From Opitutaceae bacterium (GTDB taxonomy: Bacteria; Verrucomicrobiota; Verrucomicrobiia; Opitutales; Opitutaceae), in assembly GCA_019455245.1 (NCBI GenBank), contig JACFMR010000002.1, forward strand, positions 62,001 through 126,000: a DNA stretch of 64,000 bases, written 5' to 3'. How positions within the stretch are numbered: position 1 is the stretch's first letter; each line of letters begins with the position of its first letter. Below, piece after piece: positions 32,455-40,743 of the stretch. The notes below the pieces were generated by a model that worked only from the letters and a program-made list of their open reading frames with translations, had not been told where the DNA came from and made no database searches. The position numbers and the translations under genes are program-made.

Positions 32455-33805
32455 CGCACCGGCATCCGGTTCAAAGCCGCCGCCGGGCCGGCCGCCGCTT
32501 TCGGGCGGCTGGTTGGCGGCGCAAGGCCGCTTGCCACTGGCCTTCATGGGGCTGGGGCTCGCGTGGCTGCTCATCGGCGCGACGCTGCTGGTGCTGGAGC
32601 CGGCGATGCTGACGTGGCCGCATTCGCATCCGCACGTGGTCGCGTTGACGCACGCGTGGGTGCTGGGATTTTTTGTGACGGTGGCCTGCGGCGCGGTTTA
32701 CCAACTCGCCCCGGTCGCGCTTGGCACCACGCTCCGCAACGAGCGTTACGGCTGGTGGCATCTCGGGCTGCAGGCCGCGGGCGTGCCGCTCATGGTGTAT
32801 TCGTTCTGGGTTTGGGACATGACGCTGCTCGGGCATGCGGGCTTTGCCGTGGCGCTGGGCATTTTGCTTTTCAGCGTCAACACGTGGCGCACGGTGCGGC
32901 AATCGGGCCGCGGCGGCACGGTCGCGTGGGCGCTGAATCTCGCGGCGGGCTGGCTGCTGCTCACGGTGCTGCTCGGCCTCTTGCTGGCGGCCAACCGGCA
33001 CTGGTATTTCGTGCCGCTTGATCCGATAGCGCTGCTGCGGGCGCATGCGCATGTCGGCTTGATCGGTTTCTTTGTCACGCTGCTGCAGGGCGTGGGTTTT
33101 CAGCTGGTGCCGATGTTCACGCTCGGCGAGGTACGCGACTGGCGCCTGCCCAACACCGGCATGTGGCTCACTCAAATCGGCCTCGTGGTGCTCACGCCCG
33201 CCTTGGCGTGGGGTCTCGGCTGGCTCGGCCTGCTCGGCGCGCTGTTGATCACCGCCGGCATGGCCTGTTCGGCCGTCGCCCTGCGGCGGGCGCTGGCCTC
33301 GCGCAAAAAGCGGCATTTCGATCCCGGCACGCGCGCCTTTCTTTGGGGCGGCGCGGTCGTGGTGCTCAGCGGCTTGGCCGGTGCGGTGCTGGTCGCCCCG
33401 GGTTTGCCCGGCGGTTCGGTGCCGGGCGGTTACAGCGCGCTGGTCTATGCGGTGCTTGCGGTCGGCGGCGGATTGCTGCCGTGCATCGCCGGCATGATGT
33501 GCAAGATCGTGCCGTTCCTCACCTGGATGCGCGCCTACGGACCGCGCGTGGGCCGCGGCCCCACCCCGGCGGCCTCCGCTCTCGCGTCCGCAGGTCTCGA
33601 GCGCTGGGGGCTCGGCCTGCAATTCGCCGCCATCGCCCCGCTGCTCATCGGCACCTGGACTTTGCACGAAACGTGGTTGCAGGTCGGCGCGTGGCTGTTG
33701 GCCACGGGCGTGGTGCTCTTCGCCGCCGACATGCTCGGCGTACTGCGCCACCTGCGCCTCGCGGCTTCCCCTCCGTCCGCCACCAAAGCCTCGCCAAAAT
33801 CATGA
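32447..33805 (+). CDS. Heme-copper-oxidase-subunit-I-like membrane protein
   Basis: 452 aa, about 12 membrane helices, GTG start overlapping the previous gene by 8 nt. Conserved His in THAWVLGFF (helix 2) and AHAHVGLIGFF (about residue 200) resemble heme-ligand positions of NorB/oxidase subunit I-like or NnrS-like proteins, but the full copper site of a true oxidase is not evident. It probably binds heme and takes part in respiration or NO-related metabolism together with the DUF2249 and DUF59 neighbours. Exact function unknown. Confidence 0.65.
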   Translation: MPDAPASGSKPPPGRPPLSGGWLAAQGRLPLAFMGLGLAWLLIGATLLVLEPAMLTWPHSHPHVVALTHAWVLGFFVTVACGAVYQLAPVALGTTLRNERYGWWHLGLQAAGVPLMVYSFWVWDMTLLGHAGFAVALGILLFSVNTWRTVRQSGRGGTVAWALNLAAGWLLLTVLLGLLLAANRHWYFVPLDPIALLRAHAHVGLIGFFVTLLQGVGFQLVPMFTLGEVRDWRLPNTGMWLTQIGLVVLTPALAWGLGWLGLLGALLITAGMACSAVALRRALASRKKRHFDPGTRAFLWGGAVVVLSGLAGAVLVAPGLPGGSVPGGYSALVYAVLAVGGGLLPCIAGMMCKIVPFLTWMRAYGPRVGRGPTPAASALASAGLERWGLGLQFAAIAPLLIGTWTLHETWLQVGAWLLATGVVLFAADMLGVLRHLRLAASPPSATKASPKS

Positions 33806-34116
33806 ATGCCTCACCCACCGCCGACGCTGTCTGGAACGCGCTGCGTTCGATTCCCGATCCCGAGTTCGGCGTGAACATCGTCGATCTGGGGTTGATCTAC
33901 GATGTCTCCTGCCAGGATGGCGACATCACCGTGACCATGACACTGACCACACCCACCTGCCCCTCCGGCGGCTGGATTTACGAAGGCGTCAAGGAAGCGA
34001 TCGCCCGGATCCCCGGCGCGAAGAACGTCGAAGTGTCCATGGTATTCGATCCCGCCTGGACCCCGGAAATGCTGAGCGATGCCGCCAAGGAACAACTCGG
34101 CGCCGGCCACGCATGA
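33802..34116 (+). CDS. MIP18/DUF59-family metal-sulfur assembly protein
   Basis: 104 aa, the normal size of this family. Typical motifs: IPDPEFGVNIVDLGLIYDV, TLTTPTCPSGGWIYEGV with the conserved Cys, and FDPAWTPEMLSDAAKEQLG. The family (SufT, PaaD-like) helps insert Fe-S clusters into targets. The ATG overlaps the stop of the oxidase-like gene (ATGA), so it belongs to that operon and may mature a cofactor for it. Confidence 0.85.
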   Translation: MNASPTADAVWNALRSIPDPEFGVNIVDLGLIYDVSCQDGDITVTMTLTTPTCPSGGWIYEGVKEAIARIPGAKNVEVSMVFDPAWTPEMLSDAAKEQLGAGHA

Positions 34117-34203
34117 CGTGCAGCGCACCCGGCGCAAGATCGGTGCAACGTTGGCCAAAAGGCGCATAGCCGGCCGGGCGGGTTTGGCCCAGAATGAACC
34201 GAC

Positions 34204-34446
34204 ATGGAAAACCTCATTCACGGGCACGACGTCCTTGATTACATCATCGCTTCCGGCGCGACCTTCACCCGGGAGACGCTCGCCACAGCCATCCGGGCAC
34301 ACTTTGGAGCCGATGCGCGTTTTCACACCTGCTCGGCGGCAGGCATGACGGCGGAGCAGTTGATCGACTTTCTCATCGCACGCGGCAAGTTTTGCGGCAG
34401 CGAAACCGGTTTTACCGTGGACCCCGAACGCATCTGCCAGCACTAG
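34204..34446 (+). CDS. YecH-like (DUF2492) small protein
   Basis: 80 aa. HGHDVLDYIIASGATFTRETL, then FHTCSAAGMTAEQLIDFLIARGKF, match the DUF2492/YecH family, which has conserved His and Cys residues suggesting metal binding. It is the last gene of the DUF2249/oxidase/DUF59 row, 87 nt after the previous gene. Function in the family is not established. Confidence 0.75.
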   Translation: MENLIHGHDVLDYIIASGATFTRETLATAIRAHFGADARFHTCSAAGMTAEQLIDFLIARGKFCGSETGFTVDPERICQH

Positions 34447-34634
34447 AGCGGGTTAAGTTGAATTGTAGCCGCGTTGGCCGTGCCCTTCGTAGGCTTGGCG
34501 AAGTAGGGAGCGCAGCGATTCTGCTGGCCAGCAGAATGGTTGACGACGGAGGCCACGCTTTTGCATTTGGCTCAAGCGCGGCAACGACATTTCAGAAAAT
34601 GCGCTAAAACCGGCCCAAGGACAAACGACACCTG
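34447..34634. other. Repeat-rich convergent intergenic region
   Basis: No gene. It contains GTAGCCGCG-type repeat sequence, a CTGCTGGCCAGCAG palindrome (34521-34534) and the inverse copy (34552-34582) of the 31-nt repeat at 19127-19157. Confidence 0.6.
34552..34582. repeat. Dispersed 31-nt repeat, copy 2 (inverse)
   Basis: Inverse copy of 19127-19157: GCCACGCTTTTGC at the left, CTCAAGCGCGGC at the right, one mismatch. Both copies lie next to GTAGCCGCG-type sequence. Confidence 0.7.
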
Positions 34635-34949
34635 TTACCGGCGCCGCAAACTGCGCACCTCTGCGCGGAGGGATTCCAGCTCGGCGAGCAGCGGGCCGAT
34701 CACGCGCAGGCCGTCGAGGTCGAGTCCGTGAATCTGATGCAACTGCGCAAGGTGACGGAGCAGCCGCAGCGCATCGTCATCAAACGTCCAGTCGTCGTCC
34801 GGCGCGTGCGGGCCGTGCACCGGCAGCACAAAGCCCTGCCGGCAAAACACGGCGAGGGTGTGGCGGGAGAAGCCGGTGTGACGCACCACTTCCTCGATGG
34901 TGTAAACGGTGCAGCCGGGGTCGGTCGAAATCGGCAGGTCGTCGCTCAT
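34635..34949 (-). CDS. cbpM: Chaperone modulator CbpM
   Basis: 104 aa. MerR-like helix-turn-helix start (YTIEEVVRHTGFSRHTLAVFCRQGFV), then a C-terminal helical part (LRLLRHLAQLHQIHGLDLDGLRVIGPLLAELESLRAEV). CbpM binds the J domain of CbpA and blocks its co-chaperone action. Its start overlaps the cbpA stop (ATGA), the standard arrangement, and this supports the start at 34949. Confidence 0.85.
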   Translation of the reverse strand: MSDDLPISTDPGCTVYTIEEVVRHTGFSRHTLAVFCRQGFVLPVHGPHAPDDDWTFDDDALRLLRHLAQLHQIHGLDLDGLRVIGPLLAELESLRAEVRSLRRR

Positions 34950-35941
34950 GACGTCCGGCGGGGTTGAAAGTCGGAAATGCGGGCGAGTTTTTCCCAAGCC
35001 GCGCGTTGTTCGGCGGTCAGTTCGTCCGGGGTGGCGATGACGACGATTGCGTAGAAATCGCCGTGCGAACCATCGCGGCGCGGCAAACCGAGTCCGCGCA
35101 GCCGCAGACGGCGGCCCGAATCGGTGCCGGGCGGCACCGTCACCCGGCCGTGGCGGCCGCCGGGCAGCGGCACACTCACGCCGGCGCCGAGCGCGGCTTC
35201 CCACGGGGCGAGCGTGAGTTCGTAGTGCAGGTCGTCGCCCTGCACCTGGAAATCCGGATGCGCCGCGAGGCGCACGCGCAGGTAAAGGTCACCCGCGGGC
35301 GCGCCACCGGTGCCCTCGTCGCCGTGCCCGGCGGCGCGCAGGCGCTGGCCGTCGCGCACACCCGGCGGGATGCGCAGCCGGATCGTGCGCGTGGTGCTCC
35401 GGCCGGTGTGCGGATCGACGCGTTCCAACCGGATCGTGCGCTGGCCGCCGTGCAGGACCTCGTCCAGCGTGACCAGCAGGTCGGCCTCGGAATCGGCGCC
35501 GGCGCGGGCGAAGCCGGTGCGATCGGCGCCGAACGCCTCGCCAAAACCGCCGCCGGGCCGCGTGCCGAAAAACTGCTCGAAGAAATCGCTGAACCCCGTG
35601 GTGCCGCCGAAGTGAAATTCGTATTCGCCTTCCGGCCCGGACCACGCGCGGGTGTAACCGCGCGGACCGCGACGGACACCGGGCGGCGGGGTGGCGCCGG
35701 CCTGTTCGTAGGCCTGCCAGTTGGCGCCGAGTTCATCGTATTTGCGGCGTTTCTCCGGATCGCCGAGCACCTCGTAGGCTTCGTTGATTTCCTTGAATTT
35801 CACCTCGGCGTTCACCTTGTCGCGCGCGACGTCGGGATGGTATTGCCGTGCGAGTTTGCGAAACGCCTGCTTGATCTCGTCGGCCCCGGCGGTGCGGGCA
35901 ACCCCGAGCGTGGCGTAGTAATCCTTGAACTCGACGGCCAT
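34946..35941 (-). CDS. cbpA: DnaJ-family co-chaperone CbpA
   Basis: 331 aa. J domain at residues 5-70 with the HPD tripeptide (RQYHPDVARDK), a Gly/Phe-rich linker (GGTTGFSDFFEQFFGTRPGGGFG) and two DnaJ C-terminal substrate-binding domains, with no zinc-finger region, so it is type II (CbpA). It delivers unfolded clients to DnaK and stimulates its ATPase. Its activity should be restrained by CbpM encoded next. TrxC lies immediately upstream, making a small stress-response row. Confidence 0.9.
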   Translation of the reverse strand: MAVEFKDYYATLGVARTAGADEIKQAFRKLARQYHPDVARDKVNAEVKFKEINEAYEVLGDPEKRRKYDELGANWQAYEQAGATPPPGVRRGPRGYTRAWSGPEGEYEFHFGGTTGFSDFFEQFFGTRPGGGFGEAFGADRTGFARAGADSEADLLVTLDEVLHGGQRTIRLERVDPHTGRSTTRTIRLRIPPGVRDGQRLRAAGHGDEGTGGAPAGDLYLRVRLAAHPDFQVQGDDLHYELTLAPWEAALGAGVSVPLPGGRHGRVTVPPGTDSGRRLRLRGLGLPRRDGSHGDFYAIVVIATPDELTAEQRAAWEKLARISDFQPRRTS

Positions 35942-35950
35942 AGTGATGGT

Positions 35951-36415
35951 TCAAACCGACGACGCCAAAAATTGACGGATGGAGGCGGCGGGCAGGGCGC
36001 CGGCTTGGCGGGCCACCTCGCGGCCGCCGGAAAAAATCACCAGCGTGGGAATGCTGCGGATGCCGAACTGCGCGGCGATTTCCGGCAACGCCTCGGTGTC
36101 GACCTTGGCGATGAGGCAACGGCCGGCCTCGGCGCGGGCGACCTTGGCCAACTCGGGCGCGATCATCTTGCACGGTCCGCACCACGCGGCCCAGAAATCG
36201 ACCAGCACCGGCAACGCGGAATGCACGGTGAGCGCCGCGAAGACCCCGGCCTCATCCAGCCCGACCGGCGCGGCGGGCGGCGGCAACGTGGTGGCGCAAT
36301 CTCGACATCGTGCCGGCTGGCCCAGCCGCGCGTAAGGCACACGGTTGGCGCGGCCGCATTGCGGACAGGCGGAAACGAGTCCGCGTTCGTCTGCTTGGTG
36401 GGTTCCGGTGCTCAT
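35951..36415 (-). CDS. trxC: Thioredoxin 2 (TrxC)
   Basis: 154 aa from the ATG at 36413-36415. The N-terminal zinc ribbon CPQC...CRDC (about 17-40) distinguishes thioredoxin 2. It is followed by the thioredoxin fold with active site WCGPCK (FWAAWCGPCKMIAPEL) and the cis-Pro segment RSIPTLVIF. It reduces disulfides during oxidative stress. The gene sits 9 nt upstream of cbpA and is probably co-transcribed with it. Confidence 0.92.
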   Translation of the reverse strand: MSTGTHQADERGLVSACPQCGRANRVPYARLGQPARCRDCATTLPPPAAPVGLDEAGVFAALTVHSALPVLVDFWAAWCGPCKMIAPELAKVARAEAGRCLIAKVDTEALPEIAAQFGIRSIPTLVIFSGGREVARQAGALPAASIRQFLASSV

Positions 36416-36599
36416 GGCGGATGAAAAGACTGTGTTCCTCACGGATTCACCCGTGTGAATCACAAGATTCTTTTATCCGTCCGGCGCAAAATTGCAACGT
36501 GCGCCCTGGCCCTGCTCCGGGAATCCGCGTGCAATTTGCCGACCAGTTACAATTCCGGCGTTTGCCAACAGGGCAACCCAGGTGCAAAATATGGGCGTT

Positions 36600-36989
36600 A
36601 TGAAAACCATCCGAATCATCTCGTTCACCGTGCTGTCCCTGTTGGTGGTCCCCCTCGGCTTTGCGGCCAAACCCGACAAGGGCAAAAGCGATCAGGGCAT
36701 GCGTCAGGGCGAAACGATGGAAGCCCACGAAAAGAAGGCCGAAAAGCAGATGAAACAGCAGCAGGCGGAAGCCACCGCCGAAGAGGCCAAGATGAAGGCC
36801 GAGCAGCACCGGGAGAAAGCGAAGGAAGCTCACGGGCAGGCCGCGCTCGAAGGCAAGAAGGACGATCAGGAACGCAAGGAACTCGGCAAAGGTTCCGAGC
36901 AAGGTCAGGCCAAACGCGCCGAGAACAGCCGCAAGTGGTGGAAGTTCTGGGCCAAGGATTCCGACACGGAAAAAAAGTCCACCAACTGA
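36600..36989 (+). CDS. Small secreted, highly charged protein
   Basis: 129 aa starting MKTIRIISFT; the ATG at 36591 (MGVM) is an alternative start. Signal peptide IRIISFTVLSLLVVPLGFAA. The mature part is Lys/Glu/Gln/Ala-rich and probably one long helix (EAHEKKAEKQMKQQQAEATA and on). No domain is recognised. It may be a periplasmic or surface coiled coil. It ends before the convergent hairpins at 37010-37070. Confidence 0.55.
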   Translation: MKTIRIISFTVLSLLVVPLGFAAKPDKGKSDQGMRQGETMEAHEKKAEKQMKQQQAEATAEEAKMKAEQHREKAKEAHGQAALEGKKDDQERKELGKGSEQGQAKRAENSRKWWKFWAKDSDTEKKSTN

Positions 36990-37009
36990 CCCAACCGGCA
37001 ATAATCAGG

Positions 37010-37029
37010 CCCGATCCGTCCGGATCGGG
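37010..37029. terminator. Candidate terminator hairpin
   Basis: An 8-bp stem CCCGATCC/GGATCGGG with a 4-nt loop, 20 nt after the small secreted protein stop. No T run. Together with the palindrome at 37042-37070 it fills the convergent gap. Confidence 0.45.
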
Positions 37030-37041
37030 GCATCCCCCAAC

Positions 37042-37070
37042 GCCAGTGTCACGTATTACGTGACACTGGC
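37042..37070. repeat. AGTGTCACGTA palindrome, copy 2
   Basis: A 14-bp perfect stem (GCCAGTGTCACGTA with its complement) around a single T. The 23-nt core is identical to 31782-31804. Here it lies between two convergent genes, unlike the divergent setting of copy 1. Confidence 0.8.
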
Positions 37071-37141
37071 TTGTTATACTCTTACGTTAAAATGTTTATG
37101 TAATGTAAGATAACGGGATTGGTGCCTTGGCGGGGGCGCAT

Positions 37142-38257
37142 TTACATCGCCATGCGAGCCCAGCCGGTGCGGGAAGGGTCGAGCGGCGGGAGGCCGAGGA
37201 TCTCGCGGCCGAGGGCGACGTAGTAGCGGTAATTTTCGATCGGCGTGCCGTTCGGGATGCGGTGATCGAGGCCGAAGACGCAGCCGGTGTGCAGCGCGGG
37301 GACGAGTTTGTATTCGAGTTCGCGGCGGATGGCGGCGCGGTCTTGGCGCAGGACGTGTTTGTCGATGCCGCCACGCACGGCGAGGCGGCGGCCGTAGGTT
37401 TGGCGCAACGCGACGATGTCCATGCCGGCGGCGGGCTCCATCGGGTAGATGCTGGTGAGACCGGCATCGAGGAGCGCGGGGATGACGGGGTTGATGTTGC
37501 CGTCGGTGTCCTGCTCGAAGATGCGCGCGCCGCGCGATTGGAGCATGTCCCAGACCTTGCGGTAGAGCGGTTGGAAGGTCTCGCGCACCTGCACGGGGCC
37601 GACCATGGGGCCGGACTTGCCGGCGAAATCTTCGTGCACCATGAGCTGGTCGATCTGCAGTTTTTCGCTGATGGGCTCGAGCACGCGCATGCTGGTGTCG
37701 GTGAGCGTGGCGATGATGTCCTCAATCAGCTCGGGCTGCTCGTAGTAGGCCATGCAGGCGACTTCCTCGCCCATGAGTTCGCGCGGCATGTCGAAGGCCC
37801 CGGGGATGTGCGCGCAGACGAGGCTGCCCTCGGCCTGAGCTTTGCGCGCGCGCTCGACCTCGTCCCACTTGATGCGGTCGGGGTTGAAGGTGAAAAACGG
37901 TTTCAAGCGCAGCCAGTCGTCCATGTCATTGACCGGAAAATCCATCGGCAGCGGAATGGTGGCGGTTTTCTTGAGCAGCTTCATCGTGCGGCCGAGGAAG
38001 TCGCGTTGCACGAGCTCGTCGGCGGTCTCGCTGATCGTGACGGGCGCGGGGCCCTGCGGGCCGGTGTAACCGCCGCAGAAAACGTAGGGCACGTAGTCCC
38101 AGTCGAACGCGACCATGTTGATCTCGTCCTCGGTGGCGCCCTGGGCGCGCCATTCGGCGTCGAGCCCGATGAGGGGACCGAAGAGTTCGGTGAACATGGG
38201 CCGCGGGGCCTGCCCGAAGGTCATGAGGTCGAGGTATTGTTCGCGGTGCCAGCGCAT
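37142..38257 (-). CDS. URO-D superfamily protein, DxDG type
   Basis: 371 aa, URO-D (PF01208) fold. It lacks the usual N-terminal MT..ERxxA start and begins RWHREQYLDLMTFG. In the barrel region where MtaA/MtbA have His-x-Cys, it has IFEQDTDGNINPVI, so both zinc ligands are replaced by acids. The C-terminal segment LAVRGGIDKHVL and the PALHTGCVFGLDHRIPNGTPIENY loop are typical of this branch. Last gene of a leftward row of four URO-D genes. Candidate substrate-binding methyltransferase or carbon-oxygen lyase of unknown specificity. Confidence 0.75.
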   Translation of the reverse strand: MRWHREQYLDLMTFGQAPRPMFTELFGPLIGLDAEWRAQGATEDEINMVAFDWDYVPYVFCGGYTGPQGPAPVTISETADELVQRDFLGRTMKLLKKTATIPLPMDFPVNDMDDWLRLKPFFTFNPDRIKWDEVERARKAQAEGSLVCAHIPGAFDMPRELMGEEVACMAYYEQPELIEDIIATLTDTSMRVLEPISEKLQIDQLMVHEDFAGKSGPMVGPVQVRETFQPLYRKVWDMLQSRGARIFEQDTDGNINPVIPALLDAGLTSIYPMEPAAGMDIVALRQTYGRRLAVRGGIDKHVLRQDRAAIRRELEYKLVPALHTGCVFGLDHRIPNGTPIENYRYYVALGREILGLPPLDPSRTGWARMAM

Positions 38258-38357
38258 GGGGATGAGGAGGTTAAGGAATGTGGAAAATCAGGAATTCAGG
38301 AACCGGATCAGACCGGCTTTTCCCGGCCTGCCTGATATCCACATTGTTTGATGTATT

Positions 38358-39404
38358 TCAGCGGTTGCGGTTGGCCTGCAGGTAGGCGCGGTAGCGCTCG
38401 AGCATGGCGGCGGGAATGTTGGCCGGCAGGTGGTTGCCGGTGGCGAGGATCACGCCGCGGCAACGGCGCGCGAGGGCGAGGGAGCGGTCGATCGCGGCCT
38501 GAACGGTCTCCCAGGTGCCGAAGGTGAGGTCGCGGCAATCGACGGCGCTGCCGACGAGCACGGTGGTGTCGCCGAATTTTTCGACCATCTCGCCGAACTC
38601 CATGACGGGTTCGAAGATGAGCCCGTCGGCGCCGGCAGCGACGATGTCGGCGGCAAACATCCGGAAATCGCCGTCGGAGCAGAAGAGCACCTTTTTGCCG
38701 GCGCGCTTGAGCGGTTTCCAGAGCTCGGCGTAGCGCGGGATGATGACGGAGCGGTAGATCTCGGGCCGCATGAACGGTCCGGCGGTCCAAACGAAATCGT
38801 CGTGCTGGATGATCGCCTCGACGTCGGTCTGCGCCCAGGCATCCATGTGAAACTTCGTGCGCCGGAAAAACGAATCAAAGACCGGCTCCATCTTAACCGG
38901 ATCGGCGGCGGCTTCGAGGAGCATGTCCCAGCCGAAGGCCTGAATGGCGCCGGAGACGATGGTCTTGTAATAGCCGCCGGTGCAGAGCTGGCCGGGAAAA
39001 TCGCGCCGCTTCTCCGTGAGCCACGTTTGGTAGGCGGCCACCTGTTCGGCCATGGTGGGCAGGCCGTATTCCTTGACGGCATCGAAGGCCCACACCTCCT
39101 CCACGGTCTCGAACGGACAGTGGTTGGGCGGGCGCAGATCGCTGCCGTCGCTGGCGTATTCGGCGTGACCCATGTCGGTGCACCGGCCGCGTTGCGCCCA
39201 ATCGCTGTGCAGGCCGTCCTGGATGGTCCAAAGAAAATCCAGGTCCCACTTCGCGTAGAGCTCGCGCAACGCGGCGTTGGTGTCGGGCTCGGGGCCGGCG
39301 GTGCGATGCAAGCCGGCCTGATGATACTCAAGACTGTATTCCGTGCGGGCGAAGCGTGGCACGGTTTTCAGGGCGATGGTGTCGAGGGCGAGTTGGCGGC
39401 TCAT
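38358..39404 (-). CDS. URO-D superfamily protein, CSDG type
   Basis: 348 aa, URO-D fold. The strand carrying the zinc-ligand motif in MtaA reads KKVLFCSDGDFRMFA, a C-S-D-G version unlike the other paralogues. Other landmarks: QTDVEAIIQHDDFVWTAGPFM (substrate-side His and Asp) and ILATGNHLPANIP at the C-terminus, where the usual FGLDH/PSDH loop lies. Second from last of the leftward row. Sequence divergence from its neighbours suggests an old duplication and a different substrate. Confidence 0.72.
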   Translation of the reverse strand: MSRQLALDTIALKTVPRFARTEYSLEYHQAGLHRTAGPEPDTNAALRELYAKWDLDFLWTIQDGLHSDWAQRGRCTDMGHAEYASDGSDLRPPNHCPFETVEEVWAFDAVKEYGLPTMAEQVAAYQTWLTEKRRDFPGQLCTGGYYKTIVSGAIQAFGWDMLLEAAADPVKMEPVFDSFFRRTKFHMDAWAQTDVEAIIQHDDFVWTAGPFMRPEIYRSVIIPRYAELWKPLKRAGKKVLFCSDGDFRMFAADIVAAGADGLIFEPVMEFGEMVEKFGDTTVLVGSAVDCRDLTFGTWETVQAAIDRSLALARRCRGVILATGNHLPANIPAAMLERYRAYLQANRNR

Positions 39405-39482
39405 GGGATGAGGAAGCTCGGGAAAAAATGTGGAAATCAGGAAATCAGAAACCGCGCCGGGTTTGATCCATCGGCTGGCCTC

Positions 39483-39505
39483 GGCGCGACCGAGGTCGCG
39501 CCCTA
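39483..39505. repeat. GTAG...CTAC-type hairpin fragment
   Basis: Hairpin GGCGCGACC-GA-GGTCGCGCC followed by CTAC, within the 153-nt gap between two URO-D genes. It matches one half of the full GTAGGG...CCCTAC repeats. Confidence 0.55.
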
Positions 39506-39557
39506 CGACAATGCAGTGCCTTCATCTTCATGGGTGATCCGGGCAGTCTGATGGTTC

Positions 39558-40685
39558 TCAGAACGTTTCGCCGCGCAGGAGTTGGTGTTTGCGGCGCATA
39601 TAATGCTCAAAGTTCACAAGCGGTACGTCGGGCGGCACGAGGTGATCGACGGTGGGGATGAAGCCGCCGTCCTCGACGAGCGGGCGCAGCGAGTTGAGGT
39701 GACGGTCGATGGCGGCGAAGTCCTTGGCGAGTTCGCGTTTGTCCACCCCGCCCCAGAGCCGCAGGTCGCGACCGAATTTTTTGCGGACGGCGAGCGGGTC
39801 CATGTCGGAGGCGCGCTCGAGCGGCCAGATGGCGTCGACCCCGGCCTCCATCAAAAACGGGATGATGAGTTCGCAGTTGCCGTCGGTGTCGACCACGACC
39901 CATTTGACGCCGTTGGCCTTGAAGAAGGCGACGAGACGTTTCATCTCCGGGAAAATGAACTCGCGGTAGGTGGCGGGGCTGAGCAGCGGGCCGTTTTTCA
40001 TGCTCAGGTCCTCGTTGATGAAAACGTAATCGGGCGTCACGCCGGCGGCGAGCACGGGCCGGGAGGTTTCGATGGTGAACTCGGTGACGAACTCCATCAT
40101 CTCGTGCATCAGCGCGGGTTCGTCATACCAGGCGTAGCTGAGGTTTTCGGTGCCCATCCACTCGCGGGCGCGCCAGTAGTAACCGAGCGTGCTGCAGTTG
40201 CGGCCGAGGATGAGCGGATGCGTGCGCTGTTGCCAGGCGGGCCGGAGAAACTGCTCCCAATACTGCGGGTACCGCACGGAGCCGGTGGCGCGAAAGCGCT
40301 TCTTCAAATCCTGAAAATCGGCCGGCGTGGTGACGGGGAAGCTGATGTATTCATCCATGCTCATGCGCATGCCCTCGGCCGCACCGGTGATGAGCGCCTT
40401 GGAGATGACGCCGTTGGCGCGCTGGATGATCTCGGTGTCGCCGTCCTTGCTGAGCACCTTCTCCTCGTAGGGCGGCACCATGCCGAAGTTCACGTCGATG
40501 TATTCGCGCGGGTCCATGTCCCAGCGCGGTTCGCCCACAAACCAGTCCCAATGCAGGTCGTCGGTCGCGAGGCCCTCCTCGCGCCAGCGTTGCTTGGTCT
40601 GGACCCAGACCCCGACCTCGTGGTTGGGCACCCGGTCGACGGGTTGGTAATTCATGCAGGCGTGGAAACGTTCGAGCGGTGTCAT
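39558..40685 (-). CDS. URO-D superfamily protein, DxDG type
   Basis: 375 aa from the ATG at 40683-40685. N-terminus TPLERFHACMNYQPVDRVPN is the classic URO-D superfamily opening. The zinc-ligand strand reads VVVDTDGNCELIIPFL (D-T-D-G). The ending LRLWGGVDKRELAKD plus GFIPTVDHLVPPDVPLVNFEHYM is the same architecture as the pair at 50080-52348. Third gene of the leftward row. Probably soluble; substrate unknown. Confidence 0.75.
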   Translation of the reverse strand: MTPLERFHACMNYQPVDRVPNHEVGVWVQTKQRWREEGLATDDLHWDWFVGEPRWDMDPREYIDVNFGMVPPYEEKVLSKDGDTEIIQRANGVISKALITGAAEGMRMSMDEYISFPVTTPADFQDLKKRFRATGSVRYPQYWEQFLRPAWQQRTHPLILGRNCSTLGYYWRAREWMGTENLSYAWYDEPALMHEMMEFVTEFTIETSRPVLAAGVTPDYVFINEDLSMKNGPLLSPATYREFIFPEMKRLVAFFKANGVKWVVVDTDGNCELIIPFLMEAGVDAIWPLERASDMDPLAVRKKFGRDLRLWGGVDKRELAKDFAAIDRHLNSLRPLVEDGGFIPTVDHLVPPDVPLVNFEHYMRRKHQLLRGETF

Positions 40686-40743
40686 GTTAAATTGCAGATT
40701 GGAAAGCGGAGATCGGAGTTCGGGAGGAGGCGTTGGATTCCGT

